Source: JAJTFW01 sp903922455
GTDB taxonomy: Bacteria; Bacteroidota; Bacteroidia; AKYH767-A; OLB10
Assembly (NCBI GenBank): GCA_943329665.2
Contig: CALQEU020000042.1
Coordinates: 1 to 9,770 of the forward strand
Length of the DNA stretch: 9,770 bases
Direction: 5' to 3'
Shown: one piece after another, positions 1 through 6,018 of the stretch
How positions within the stretch are numbered: the first letter of the stretch is position 1
How the letters are laid out: each line of letters opens with the position of its first letter
Program-made: the position numbers and the translations under genes
Notes under the pieces: model-generated
Told to the model about the DNA's origin: nothing
Databases searched by the model: none
Seen by the model: only the letters and a program-made list of their open reading frames with translations

Positions 1-238
1 CAACGTGCGAGTTGACCGCGAGTTCCCTCGGTCAACATTAAATAAAATAAATTAGAATAGTATTTGCTGCCTGAAGTTCTCGATGGCAGCAGTTTGTTGA
101 CCGCGAGTTTCCTCAGCCAACGTGCGAGTTGACCGCGAGTTCCCTCGGTCAACATTAAATAAAATAAATTAGAATAGTATTTGCTGCCTGAAGTTCTCGA
201 TGGCAGCAGTTTGTTGACCGCGAGTTCCCTCGGTCAAC
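1..238. repeat. 117-bp tandem duplication of REP-like hairpins (array enters from the left)
   Basis: Bases 1-117 and 118-234 are direct copies differing at only three positions (110/227, 115/232, 117/234). The first bases of a third copy follow to 238. Each copy carries a hairpin of type A (stem GTTGACC/GGTCAAC), a 28-base AT-rich spacer, a hairpin of type B (stem TGCTGCC/GGCAGCA), the spacer GTTT, and the start of another type A hairpin. Type A lies at 11-36, 96-121 (degenerate right arm AGCCAAC), 128-153 and 213-238. Type B lies at 65-91 and 182-208. The window starts inside the array, because bases 1-10 match 118-127. There is no open reading frame here. The near identity suggests recent duplication. 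Confidence 0.93.
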
Positions 239-242
239 ATAT

Positions 243-319
243 AAAAAACAAAGTTGCCTGAGGCTCTCGAAGTGTTGCCTGAGGCTCTCGAAGTGTTGCC
301 TGAGGCTCTCGAAGGCAAC
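243..319 (-). terminator. possible terminator of the minus-strand operon, formed by the repeat array
   Basis: Read on the minus strand, the TAG stop codon (321-319) runs directly into GTTGCC. Three copies of GGCAAC follow, and the last (258-253) is followed at once by a T-rich tract (TTTGTTTTTT, complement of 243-252). Pairing of GTTGCC with the last GGCAAC would place a hairpin just before the U-tract, as in an intrinsic terminator. Only one left arm is available for three right arms, so alternative folds exist. This is inference from layout; the stem is only 6 bp. Confidence 0.4.
253..319. repeat. 21-bp tandem array of a third hairpin type, two truncated units and one complete
   Basis: Three units start at 253, 274 and 295, each beginning GTTGCCTGAGGCTCTCGAAG. 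Only the last has a right arm: GTTGCC at 295-300 pairs with GGCAAC at 314-319. Inside it, GAG (302-304) and CTC (308-310) can pair around the triloop GCT. The inner part, CCTGAGGCTCTCGAAGG, resembles the palindrome CCTGAGCTTGTCGAAGG, which I recall as widespread in bacterial genomes (14 of 17 positions by eye). The last base, C319, is also the complement of the final base of the neighbouring minus-strand stop codon. Confidence 0.9.
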
Positions 320-954
320 TACTTCACATTATTTTTCTCCACCACTTCATCAGCAGTGCGAACAAAATAAATTAACCAGGTGATAGCGCCTAAGAATTTT
401 ATAGCGTCTTCCAAAAAAGTATCTTTTTCTATGGGCAAAGGAAGAATATCAATAATGGTTGATAGTCCAAGTAAGAAGAAAGAAATTCCTAAAACAATAA
501 AATCAGAATTCAATAATTGCCTTCTAAAACGAATAAAATAAATCATGTAAATATTGAGGTACGTGAGATACACCATATTTTCAGAAATACTTAAATACTT
601 CGGGAAAACTAATTCGTGCAATTGAAACAAATCATCAAAGGTCATCAACATGGTGATTAAGCCGCTAAAAATTAAAAACTCTTGTGCTCGCTTATCCGTT
701 TTACCATCTGTACGCCAAGCCGCATAAAAGCAGATTGTGAATGCTGCGCTCCATATCATAATTCCAACATTCGAAAAGAAACCAACATAAAATGGTGCAT
801 TGAATTGCGCATTGGGATCTTGCGTAAAATTATCCAGTTCAATATCCTTATTGATACTTACAAAGATGGAAATAAGCAAGGTCAACGTAGCGACAATCCA
901 CGAAATGAGTAGTACCGGAGTTACTTTTCTAAACTGTGAACTAATACTTCGCAT
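319..954 (-). CDS. six-helix integral membrane protein of unknown function
   Basis: I do not recognise a named family. The 211-residue protein has about six hydrophobic segments, near residues 11-33, 55-79, 91-112, 126-142, 151-172 and 184-199. Charged residues lie within or beside the helices: Asp107-Asp108 and His113-Glu114 at the end of helix 3 (pattern DDLFQLHE), Asp169 in helix 5, and Glu182-Asp183 before helix 6. Such a set could bind a metal, as in intramembrane hydrolases, but this is only inference. The ATG at 954 is preceded on its strand by purine-rich AAAGGAAG, a plausible ribosome site. It lies 19 bases after the stop of the SHOCT-domain gene on the same strand, so the two are probably co-transcribed. 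Its stop codon touches the hairpin array at 253-319. Confidence 0.8.
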   Translation of the reverse strand: MRSISSQFRKVTPVLLISWIVATLTLLISIFVSINKDIELDNFTQDPNAQFNAPFYVGFFSNVGIMIWSAAFTICFYAAWRTDGKTDKRAQEFLIFSGLITMLMTFDDLFQLHELVFPKYLSISENMVYLTYLNIYMIYFIRFRRQLLNSDFIVLGISFFLLGLSTIIDILPLPIEKDTFLEDAIKFLGAITWLIYFVRTADEVVEKNNVK

Positions 955-973
955 CTTCCTTTCCCTTCCTTTT

Positions 974-1594
974 TTACTCTCCTAGAATTTGACTTTTCTG
1001 CAAATTAAATTCTTCATCCGTCAATAATCCTTTATCTCTCAAAGATCCAAGTTTCTGAATGCGATCCAATTTGTGATCGAAACTTTCATCTTTACTTACC
1101 TTCACATTTGATTTACTTGATACTTCATCATCCTCTCTTTCGCCATCACTTTTCTTTTTCATAAACATCCACAATAATGCAATCAATAAAAATATTCCCA
1201 CACCTAGATTAAAAATAAAAAGTATGGAGTTGGTATGATTTGATTGTAACGTATCACCTTGCGCATCCTTTAAAGATTCTTGAAGGGTTGCATTTTCGGC
1301 ACTAACCTCTTGCAAAGCAGAAATACTAGAATCCATTCGCTCCTTTTGCGATTGCATTATTTGCTTCAGTGAATCTTGTTGCACTAAAATATAATCAACA
1401 TAAGAAGAGAGGCTATCTATTAGCATCGCTCTGCGATCCAAAATTTGCACAACGGGTTTCTTGATAACAGCTCCAATTTGCGTTGAATTGGTAGACTGAG
1501 CAGAAACCATCCCACTTAAAAGGATACACCCTGCTATCAACACATAATTTCTAACTAATAGGTTCGTCGAATGATTCATTCGTGGGAATTTCAT
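974..1594 (-). CDS. signal-peptide, coiled-coil, single-TM protein with C-terminal SHOCT domain
   Basis: The 206-residue protein begins with a signal peptide (hydrophobic core about 17-30, likely cut after SAQ near residue 33). Residues about 57-111 are polar, Gln/Glu/Ser/Lys-rich and coiled-coil-like. One transmembrane helix follows at about 122-145 and then basic KKK. The C-terminal 32 residues (LDRIQKLGSLRDKGLLTDEE and onward) match the SHOCT domain, a short helical oligomerisation module often found at protein ends. The predicted topology is coiled coil in the periplasm and SHOCT in the cytoplasm. Met6 is an alternative start. The gene is first in a two-gene operon with the membrane protein at 319-954, and a TAnnTTTG box lies 33 bases upstream. 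Its role is unknown; an envelope scaffold or sensor is conceivable. Confidence 0.85.
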   Translation of the reverse strand: MKFPRMNHSTNLLVRNYVLIAGCILLSGMVSAQSTNSTQIGAVIKKPVVQILDRRAMLIDSLSSYVDYILVQQDSLKQIMQSQKERMDSSISALQEVSAENATLQESLKDAQGDTLQSNHTNSILFIFNLGVGIFLLIALLWMFMKKKSDGEREDDEVSSKSNVKVSKDESFDHKLDRIQKLGSLRDKGLLTDEEFNLQKSQILGE

Positions 1595-1626
1595 ATTTCA
1601 GTTGGTTAAACTACAAAAATCTTTGG

Positions 1627-1634
1627 CAAAAGTA
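1627..1634 (-). promoter_or_regulatory. predicted -7 box for the minus-strand operon (TACTTTTG)
   Basis: On the minus strand this is a full match to the Bacteroidota -7 consensus TAnnTTTG. It would place the transcript start roughly 25-30 bases before the ATG at 1594. No TTG/TTTG -33 element is seen at the usual distance, so this is a moderate prediction. Confidence 0.45.
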
Positions 1635-1668
1635 ATCCATGGAGCAAGAGAATTATAAAAAATTAATG

Positions 1669-1676
1669 TAATTTTG
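1669..1676 (+). promoter_or_regulatory. predicted -7 box for the plus-strand PHP-GNAT-carbonic anhydrase operon (TAATTTTG)
   Basis: This is a full match to TAnnTTTG, facing away from the minus-strand promoter box at 1627-1634. A transcript starting near 1681 would begin after the TTG codon at 1674, which argues that this TTG is not the start of the downstream gene. No clear -33 element is seen. Confidence 0.45.
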
Positions 1677-1775
1677 AAAGAGCTTGTAAACAATCAGAAT
1701 ATTCAACTGTTAATCATAGATAGAAAGCGACTCATTAATTCGCATTTGATTGTTATTCAGTATCTCCCAGAAAAA

Positions 1776-3506
1776 ATGACCAAGACCCGACAGAAATTAA
1801 TAAGCTTACTTGCCCCCCTTTTTTCAAATCTAAAGGAGGTAGGTTTTAGTATGCTCTTCTTAATTGTTGTGAGTAACGGGAATGCTCAAAGCCAATTTTG
1901 GTTCGGAAATATTCATTCACATTCCGAATATTCGGATGGAAATATGGCAAATGATCCAAACTATTTAACTGCAAAATCGTGTTTTGAATACGTACAACAG
2001 AAAGCACTGAATGTAAATTTTTGGGGAATTTCGGATCATAATCATTCGGGAGGAGGTATGCAGCGACCCGATTATCACAAAGGAATTGCAGAAGCTGATT
2101 CATCAAATTTAGATGGGATTTTTCCTACCATGTACGGAATGGAATGGGGAATCATCAGTACGGGTGGACATGTAGTCATTTATGGAATTGATAGTTTGAT
2201 CGGATGGGAATCGGGAAACTACGATATTTTTAATGCACAGTCGGATTACAATTCATTATTCAACATGGTCGCTGCAAGAGGAGACAGCGCGTTTGCATAC
2301 CTCGCTCATATGGAATCAACAGATTTTGGCGGAATTCAAAATATCCCCTACAATGCACTTTGGGATTCGGCCATTGTTGGATTAGCTTTAAAGAGCGGAC
2401 CTGCTTTCTCGACGGATACTACGTATAGTGATTTACCTTCTTCCACGAACTTATCACGTTATCTTGATTTATTAAAAGTAGGATATCATGTTGCTCCTGG
2501 CTTTGATCACGACAATCACAATATTAATTTTGGCAGATCACATACGGGCAGAACGGTAGTAATTACGGATAGCCTTAACCGTAAGTCGATCATGCAAGCT
2601 TTTCGAAGACATAGTTTTTATGCTTCCGATGATTGGAATGCAAAAATTTATTTTTCAGTAAGCGGGTATGGGATGGGAACAAGTTGTAGTGCGAATCAAG
2701 ATCCACAAATAAAATTGGTAGTAGATGATCCTGATATCGAAAGCACGGATAGTATTAAAATTTATTATGGTGTACCCGGTAGTGGTTTGCGTGCTACCAT
2801 CTTGTGTTTAGATACGCTCGCTGATTCGATGAACTACACGCATATTATTCCCGTAGCAACTACCTATTATTATTTCGCGGAAATTACACAAGCCGATGGA
2901 AATAAAATTTGGACAGCGCCCGTATGGTTTACACGCAATGCCGATGCTCCCACTTTTGAATTGCTCAGCTTCACTGCAGTGAAATCGGGTGATTATGCGT
3001 TGCTCAATTGGTCAACATTAAATGAATTCAATACCGATTCTTTCAACATCGAAAAATCGACCGATGCTGTCGTTTATAATTTTGCAGATTTTAAAAATGC
3101 AACGGGAAATCTAGGGAGTACTGCTTTGTATTCTTGGTTAGATCCTGCTATCTTAGACACAAGCACCTACTATCGACTAAATATTTTTGATAACAATGGA
3201 CTTTCACAATTATCTCCTGTTCGTCGTGTTGATCCGTATGATTTATCCTTCAACATCAACATTTATCCGAATCCAGCAGGAAATGAAAACACCTCGTGTA
3301 GCTTGATTCATAATCGTGTTGAACCTATGCGCTTAGAAATATTTAGTGCCGATGGAAAATTAGTATTGAGTTCAAATTTTTACTCTGAAAAAGGAACTCT
3401 CTACTTCACTTTCCCTGCTGAGCGATTGAGTAGAGGATTATACACCATTCGATTTAGTAACAGTGATTATAGTATTAATAGCAGCAACCGATTTATCCGA
3501 AACTGA
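1776..3506 (+). CDS. secreted PHP-domain metallohydrolase (CehA/McbA-like) with T9SS sorting domain
   Basis: Numbering from the ATG at 1776 (577 residues), a signal peptide ends near residue 38 (FLIVVSNGNAQ). The PHP metallophosphoesterase-like domain follows, with visible candidate metal ligands: HSH at 47-49, SDHNH at 86-90, GMEW with Glu123, AHME with His178, and FDHDNHN around Asp246-His248. These are the motifs of the CehA/McbA branch. An Ig/FN3-like segment (about 394-486) is typical of Bacteroidota exoproteins. The last about 84 residues, starting NINIYPNPAG, are a type A T9SS sorting domain. The protein is therefore probably exported and released or anchored at the surface; the substrate, perhaps a phosphoester, is unknown. 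Other possible starts are TTG 1674, which overlaps a -7 box, and ATG 1851, which follows AAAGGAGGT at 1832-1840 but leaves a poor signal peptide. First gene of an operon; the next starts 2 bases later. Confidence 0.88.
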   Translation: MTKTRQKLISLLAPLFSNLKEVGFSMLFLIVVSNGNAQSQFWFGNIHSHSEYSDGNMANDPNYLTAKSCFEYVQQKALNVNFWGISDHNHSGGGMQRPDYHKGIAEADSSNLDGIFPTMYGMEWGIISTGGHVVIYGIDSLIGWESGNYDIFNAQSDYNSLFNMVAARGDSAFAYLAHMESTDFGGIQNIPYNALWDSAIVGLALKSGPAFSTDTTYSDLPSSTNLSRYLDLLKVGYHVAPGFDHDNHNINFGRSHTGRTVVITDSLNRKSIMQAFRRHSFYASDDWNAKIYFSVSGYGMGTSCSANQDPQIKLVVDDPDIESTDSIKIYYGVPGSGLRATILCLDTLADSMNYTHIIPVATTYYYFAEITQADGNKIWTAPVWFTRNADAPTFELLSFTAVKSGDYALLNWSTLNEFNTDSFNIEKSTDAVVYNFADFKNATGNLGSTALYSWLDPAILDTSTYYRLNIFDNNGLSQLSPVRRVDPYDLSFNINIYPNPAGNENTSCSLIHNRVEPMRLEIFSADGKLVLSSNFYSEKGTLYFTFPAERLSRGLYTIRFSNSDYSINSSNRFIRN

Positions 3507-3508
3507 CC

Positions 3509-4045
3509 ATGAAATATGTCCTCGAAACACAACGTTGCAGGATGCGTGAAATGCAGCCCGAAGATGGACCCATATTTTATTTACTCAACCTCGATCCAGA
3601 TGTAATACGATACACAGGTGATGCCCCTTTTGAGAGTGAAATGGCTGCTATTGAGTTTCTGAAAAATTACGACGCCTATAAAAAATATGGTATGGGTAGA
3701 TGGGTGGTAGAAAACAAAGAAGATAACACCATTCTTGGTTGGTGCGGCTTAAAATATTTGCCAGAAGATAGAGAAGTAGATATAGGCTATCGTTTTTTCA
3801 AAAAATATTGGGGTCAAGGATTCGCTACAGAAACGGCGCATCGTTGTATACAACATGGATTTGATGATTTAGAATTGACTCGAATTATTGGTCGATCTGC
3901 AGTAGCAAATTTAGCTTCACTACGAGTGCTTGAAAAATGCGGATTAAAATTCGACAAGTTCAATGATGTTTTTGGAGAAGAGTCGGTACAACATGTAATT
4001 AGTAAAACAGAATACCTCGCATTCAAAAAATTTAAAATAAACTAA
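3509..4045 (+). CDS. GNAT family N-acetyltransferase (RimJ/RimL-like)
   Basis: The 178-residue protein has the usual length and layout of the Acetyltransf_3 (RimJ/RimL/RimI-like) group. It starts LETQRCRMREMQPEDG, the conserved first strand and helix. It carries the acetyl-CoA-binding motif A around residues 90-113, with YWGQGFATE giving the Q-x-x-G-x-G/A-type pyrophosphate loop. It ends with the typical NLASLRVLEKCGLK helix (134-147). Acetyl-CoA is the expected donor; the acceptor (protein N-terminus, small amine or other) cannot be told from sequence. The gene starts 2 bases after the PHP hydrolase stop and ends 14 bases before the next gene, so it sits in the middle of a three-gene operon. 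No defect is visible. Confidence 0.92.
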   Translation: MKYVLETQRCRMREMQPEDGPIFYLLNLDPDVIRYTGDAPFESEMAAIEFLKNYDAYKKYGMGRWVVENKEDNTILGWCGLKYLPEDREVDIGYRFFKKYWGQGFATETAHRCIQHGFDDLELTRIIGRSAVANLASLRVLEKCGLKFDKFNDVFGEESVQHVISKTEYLAFKKFKIN

Positions 4046-4059
4046 TTAGTATAAACACG

Positions 4060-4584
4060 ATGGCCCTCATTAAACCCGTTCATGGAATTCACCCACAGTT
4101 TGGAGAGAATTGTTTCATTGCTGACAACGCTACCATCGTAGGTCAGGTAGTGATGGGCAACGACTGCAGTATTTGGTTTAACGCCGTAGTACGAGGAGAT
4201 GTAAACACCATCACCATTGGGAATAAAGTAAACATTCAAGATGGTGCAGTGATTCACTGCACTTATCAAAAAGCGGCAACAGTCATTGGAAACAATGTTT
4301 CTATCGGACACAATGCTTTAGTGCACGGATGTACGTTACACGATCATGTTTTAGTGGGCATGGGTGCCATCGTGATGGATCATTGCGTTGTACATTCCAA
4401 CTCCATCATTGCTGCGGGAGCGGTAGTATTAGAAAATACCATTGTAGAATCAGGCTCTATTTATGCAGGTGTTCCAGCAAAAAAAGTAAAGTCCATCGAT
4501 CCTGAACAAACCAAAACATTAATTGAAGGCATTGCTAATAACTACTTGATGTATTCGGGATGGTTTGAGAAAAGTGAGTTGTGA
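4060..4584 (+). CDS. gamma carbonic anhydrase-like hexapeptide-repeat protein (YrdA/PaaY type)
   Basis: The 174-residue protein is a left-handed beta-helix protein of the gamma-class carbonic anhydrase family. It has hexapeptide repeats from about residue 15 to 140. The three zinc-ligand histidines are present as His66 (AVIHC), His84 and His89 (IGHNALVHGC, five residues apart as in Cam). Conserved Arg45 and Asp47 (VVRGD) and Gln60-Asp61 are also present. The C-terminus is an alpha helix (about 147-172). Such short family members assemble as cytoplasmic trimers with active sites between subunits. Many bind zinc, but real carbonic anhydrase activity is not proven for most. It is the last gene of the operon with the GNAT gene and the PHP hydrolase. 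Its last codons and its TGA stop lie inside a heptamer tandem repeat. Confidence 0.93.
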   Translation: MALIKPVHGIHPQFGENCFIADNATIVGQVVMGNDCSIWFNAVVRGDVNTITIGNKVNIQDGAVIHCTYQKAATVIGNNVSIGHNALVHGCTLHDHVLVGMGAIVMDHCVVHSNSIIAAGAVVLENTIVESGSIYAGVPAKKVKSIDPEQTKTLIEGIANNYLMYSGWFEKSEL

Positions 4585-4608
4585 GTTGTGAATGGTGAAT
4601 GGTGAATA
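4574..4608 (+). repeat. heptamer tandem repeat, five units, across a stop codon
   Basis: Five consecutive 7-base units run GTGAGTT, GTGAGTT, GTGAATG, GTGAATG, GTGAATA. The first unit and the start of the second encode the end and the stop codon (4582-4584) of the carbonic anhydrase-like gene. The related octamer array at 6853-6892 lies just after another stop codon. Confidence 0.9.
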
Positions 4609-4643
4609 AATATTTTGAATCAAAGAAAGATAGAATTTTATTT

Positions 4644-4661
4644 TCTAATCGATTAGATTTG
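4644..4661 (+). promoter_or_regulatory. perfect palindrome TCTAATCGATTAGA overlapping a TAnnTTTG box
   Basis: The 14-base palindrome (4644-4657) overlaps TAGATTTG (4654-4661), a full -7 match on the plus strand. This is the geometry of a repressor operator over a promoter. It would give a leader of more than 200 bases for exbB, and no -33 element is visible. The role is inferred only. Confidence 0.25.
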
Positions 4662-4717
4662 TTTAAAAAGTAATTTTCTTCTGAATACTAAATTTAGCTG
4701 ATTAGATGTAGCCAATT

Positions 4718-4750
4718 ACTAGGGTATAGGCTTTGAAACTAGGCTATAAG
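4718..4750. promoter_or_regulatory. two 13-base direct repeats spaced 20 bp, possible operator
   Basis: ACTAGGGTATAGG (4718-4730) and ACTAGGCTATAAG (4738-4750) match at 11 of 13 positions. Their starts are exactly 20 bp apart, close to two helical turns. They lie 150 bases upstream of exbB. A protein binding site is a possibility, not shown. Confidence 0.3.
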
Positions 4751-4900
4751 TCAATTTCCCCCGCAATATTCCACAATCATCCACGTTTACAGCATATCCT
4801 TGTTAACATGATATTGTTAGCAATTGCATCCACCCTAAAAATACTTCGACTATCGGAATTCTACCTTTACACATTCTTAAAATCGTAAATTCCGCATTCT

Positions 4901-5611
4901 ATGTCAATACTTCTTCAGATTACATCTACGCTGTCCGATACTGCTGCACAAGCCGCGACTGCTCTTACTCCTGCCGCTCCTACTGAGCAAAGTATGTCGC
5001 TTTGGGAGATGGCCAGCAAAGGTGGACCCATCCTCTACCCGATCGCTCTCCTTAGCATTTTTGCTTTTTACATCTTCTTCGAACGTCTTTTTGTGATTAT
5101 GAAATTCAGCCGACTCGATCAAAACTTCATGAATCAAATTCGAGATCAAGTTCACCAAGGAAATATTCCTGCTGCTAGAAGTTTATGCAAAGCGACCGAT
5201 AGTCCAATTGCAAGGATGATTGACAAAGGGCTTGCGCGTTTAGGTAAACCGATCCGCGACATTGAATCGGCTATTGAGAACCAAGGAAAGCTCGAGGTAT
5301 TTTTGATGGAAAAAAATATGGGATTTTTAGGAACCATTGCTGGTATTGCACCCATGTTTGGATTTTTAGGAACTATTTTCGGAGTAATTAAAATCTTCTA
5401 TCAAATTTCATTGCAAAGTAGTTTGGAGATTGATACAATCTCTGGAGGTCTCTATGTAAAAATGATTTCCAGTGCTTCGGGATTATTAGTGGGAATGATT
5501 GCATATTCATTCTACCACTACTTGATGCAACGCATCGATCGTGTTATCAATAAAATGGAGATTAGTGCTGTACAATTTGTAGACTTACTCGAAGAACCCG
5601 TTAAACCATGA
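4901..5611 (+). CDS. exbB: ExbB/TolQ/MotA-family proton channel protein
   Basis: This is the channel subunit of the inner-membrane motor that uses the proton motive force to energise TonB. The 236-residue protein has an N-terminal Ala/Thr-rich stretch (1-33). Helix 1 is at about 42-66 (GGPILYPIALLSIF then FERLF). A cytoplasmic domain follows (about 67-137), then helix 2 (about 138-166, with FGFLGTIFGVIKIF) and helix 3 (about 183-206, with SASGLLVGMIAYSFYHYL). Thr158 in LGTIFG corresponds to the channel threonine of helix 2. In helix 3 the usual T-A-x-G-L threonine is Ser181 (SASGL), a mild substitution. The stop overlaps the exbD start (ATGA), implying translational coupling. Confidence 0.95.
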   Translation: MSILLQITSTLSDTAAQAATALTPAAPTEQSMSLWEMASKGGPILYPIALLSIFAFYIFFERLFVIMKFSRLDQNFMNQIRDQVHQGNIPAARSLCKATDSPIARMIDKGLARLGKPIRDIESAIENQGKLEVFLMEKNMGFLGTIAGIAPMFGFLGTIFGVIKIFYQISLQSSLEIDTISGGLYVKMISSASGLLVGMIAYSFYHYLMQRIDRVINKMEISAVQFVDLLEEPVKP

Positions 5612-6018
5612 ACCTAAGACGCCGACAAAAAGCAGCATCCGAAGTTTATAGTCATTCGCTGAATGACATCATGTTCTTCCTGTTGCTTTTCTTCTTAATC
5701 ACTTCTACCATGGCCACGCCATCGGTATTAAAATTACTCTTGCCGAATTCGAAAACGGGAATACAGAGCGTGAAACATCCTGTCGTAATTGCTGTCACTG
5801 CAGATATGCAATTTGTTGTTGACCAAAATATAATTCCACGTGAAGGTGTCGAGGCTGCTGTTGCTGCTGCAGTGGCTGGACAAGTTGATCCAACAGCATT
5901 ATTGAAAGTAGACAAATCGGTGCCGTGGCAAGAAGTTGTTTTTCTTTTAGACATTGGCAACAAGAATAAAATTAAAATGGTAGCTGCAACCAATCTCACC
6001 AAAGAAGCAGTACAATAA
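5608..6018 (+). CDS. exbD: ExbD/TolR-family biopolymer transport protein
   Basis: This is the proton-coupled stator partner of ExbB. The 136-residue protein has a short basic cytoplasmic N-terminus (RRRQK). One transmembrane helix (about 21-37) is led by the conserved SLNDIMFFLLLFFLITS. Asp20 in this motif corresponds to the essential protonatable aspartate of ExbD/TolR. A periplasmic alpha/beta domain follows (about 55-136), with an Ala-rich helix (EAAVAAAVAG) and a final ATNLTKEAV. The length is normal. The ATG overlaps the exbB stop by 4 bases, and its TAA overlaps the next ATG by one base (TAATG), so the three genes are coupled. Only one ExbD is present in this cluster. Confidence 0.95.
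   Translation: MNLRRRQKAASEVYSHSLNDIMFFLLLFFLITSTMATPSVLKLLLPNSKTGIQSVKHPVVIAVTADMQFVVDQNIIPREGVEAAVAAAVAGQVDPTALLKVDKSVPWQEVVFLLDIGNKNKIKMVAATNLTKEAVQ

Larger units (their letters stand above)
4585..4900. other. 316-bp intergenic region upstream of exbB
   Basis: No gene is seen. From left to right it holds the rest of the heptamer repeat (to 4608), a perfect 14-bp palindrome (4644-4657) overlapping a TAnnTTTG box (4654-4661), and a 20-bp-spaced direct repeat (4718-4730 and 4738-4750). A near-consensus -7 box, TACCTTTA at 4862-4869, lies 31 bases before the exbB ATG. No canonical terminator for the upstream operon is visible. The weak hairpin TCTAA-TCGA-TTAGA followed by TTTGTTT (4644-4664) is the only candidate. 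Confidence 0.7.

Noticed and set aside
1..319. CRISPR array
   Set aside because: The repeats are hairpins of three kinds with identical, not unique, spacers and irregular spacing (28, 4 and 6 bases, then 21-bp tandem units). No cas gene is present.
682..985. Two plus-strand reading frames opposite the six-helix membrane protein
   Set aside because: They overlap a long minus-strand gene with coherent membrane helices and have no domain features of their own.
1674..1676. TTG as start of the PHP hydrolase
   Set aside because: It falls within a full TAnnTTTG promoter box, and the added 34 residues before the signal peptide look unlike a leader.
4042..4311. Minus-strand reading frame opposite the gamma carbonic anhydrase start
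   Set aside because: The plus-strand gene carries all zinc-ligand and hexapeptide motifs; the antisense frame does not resemble a protein family.
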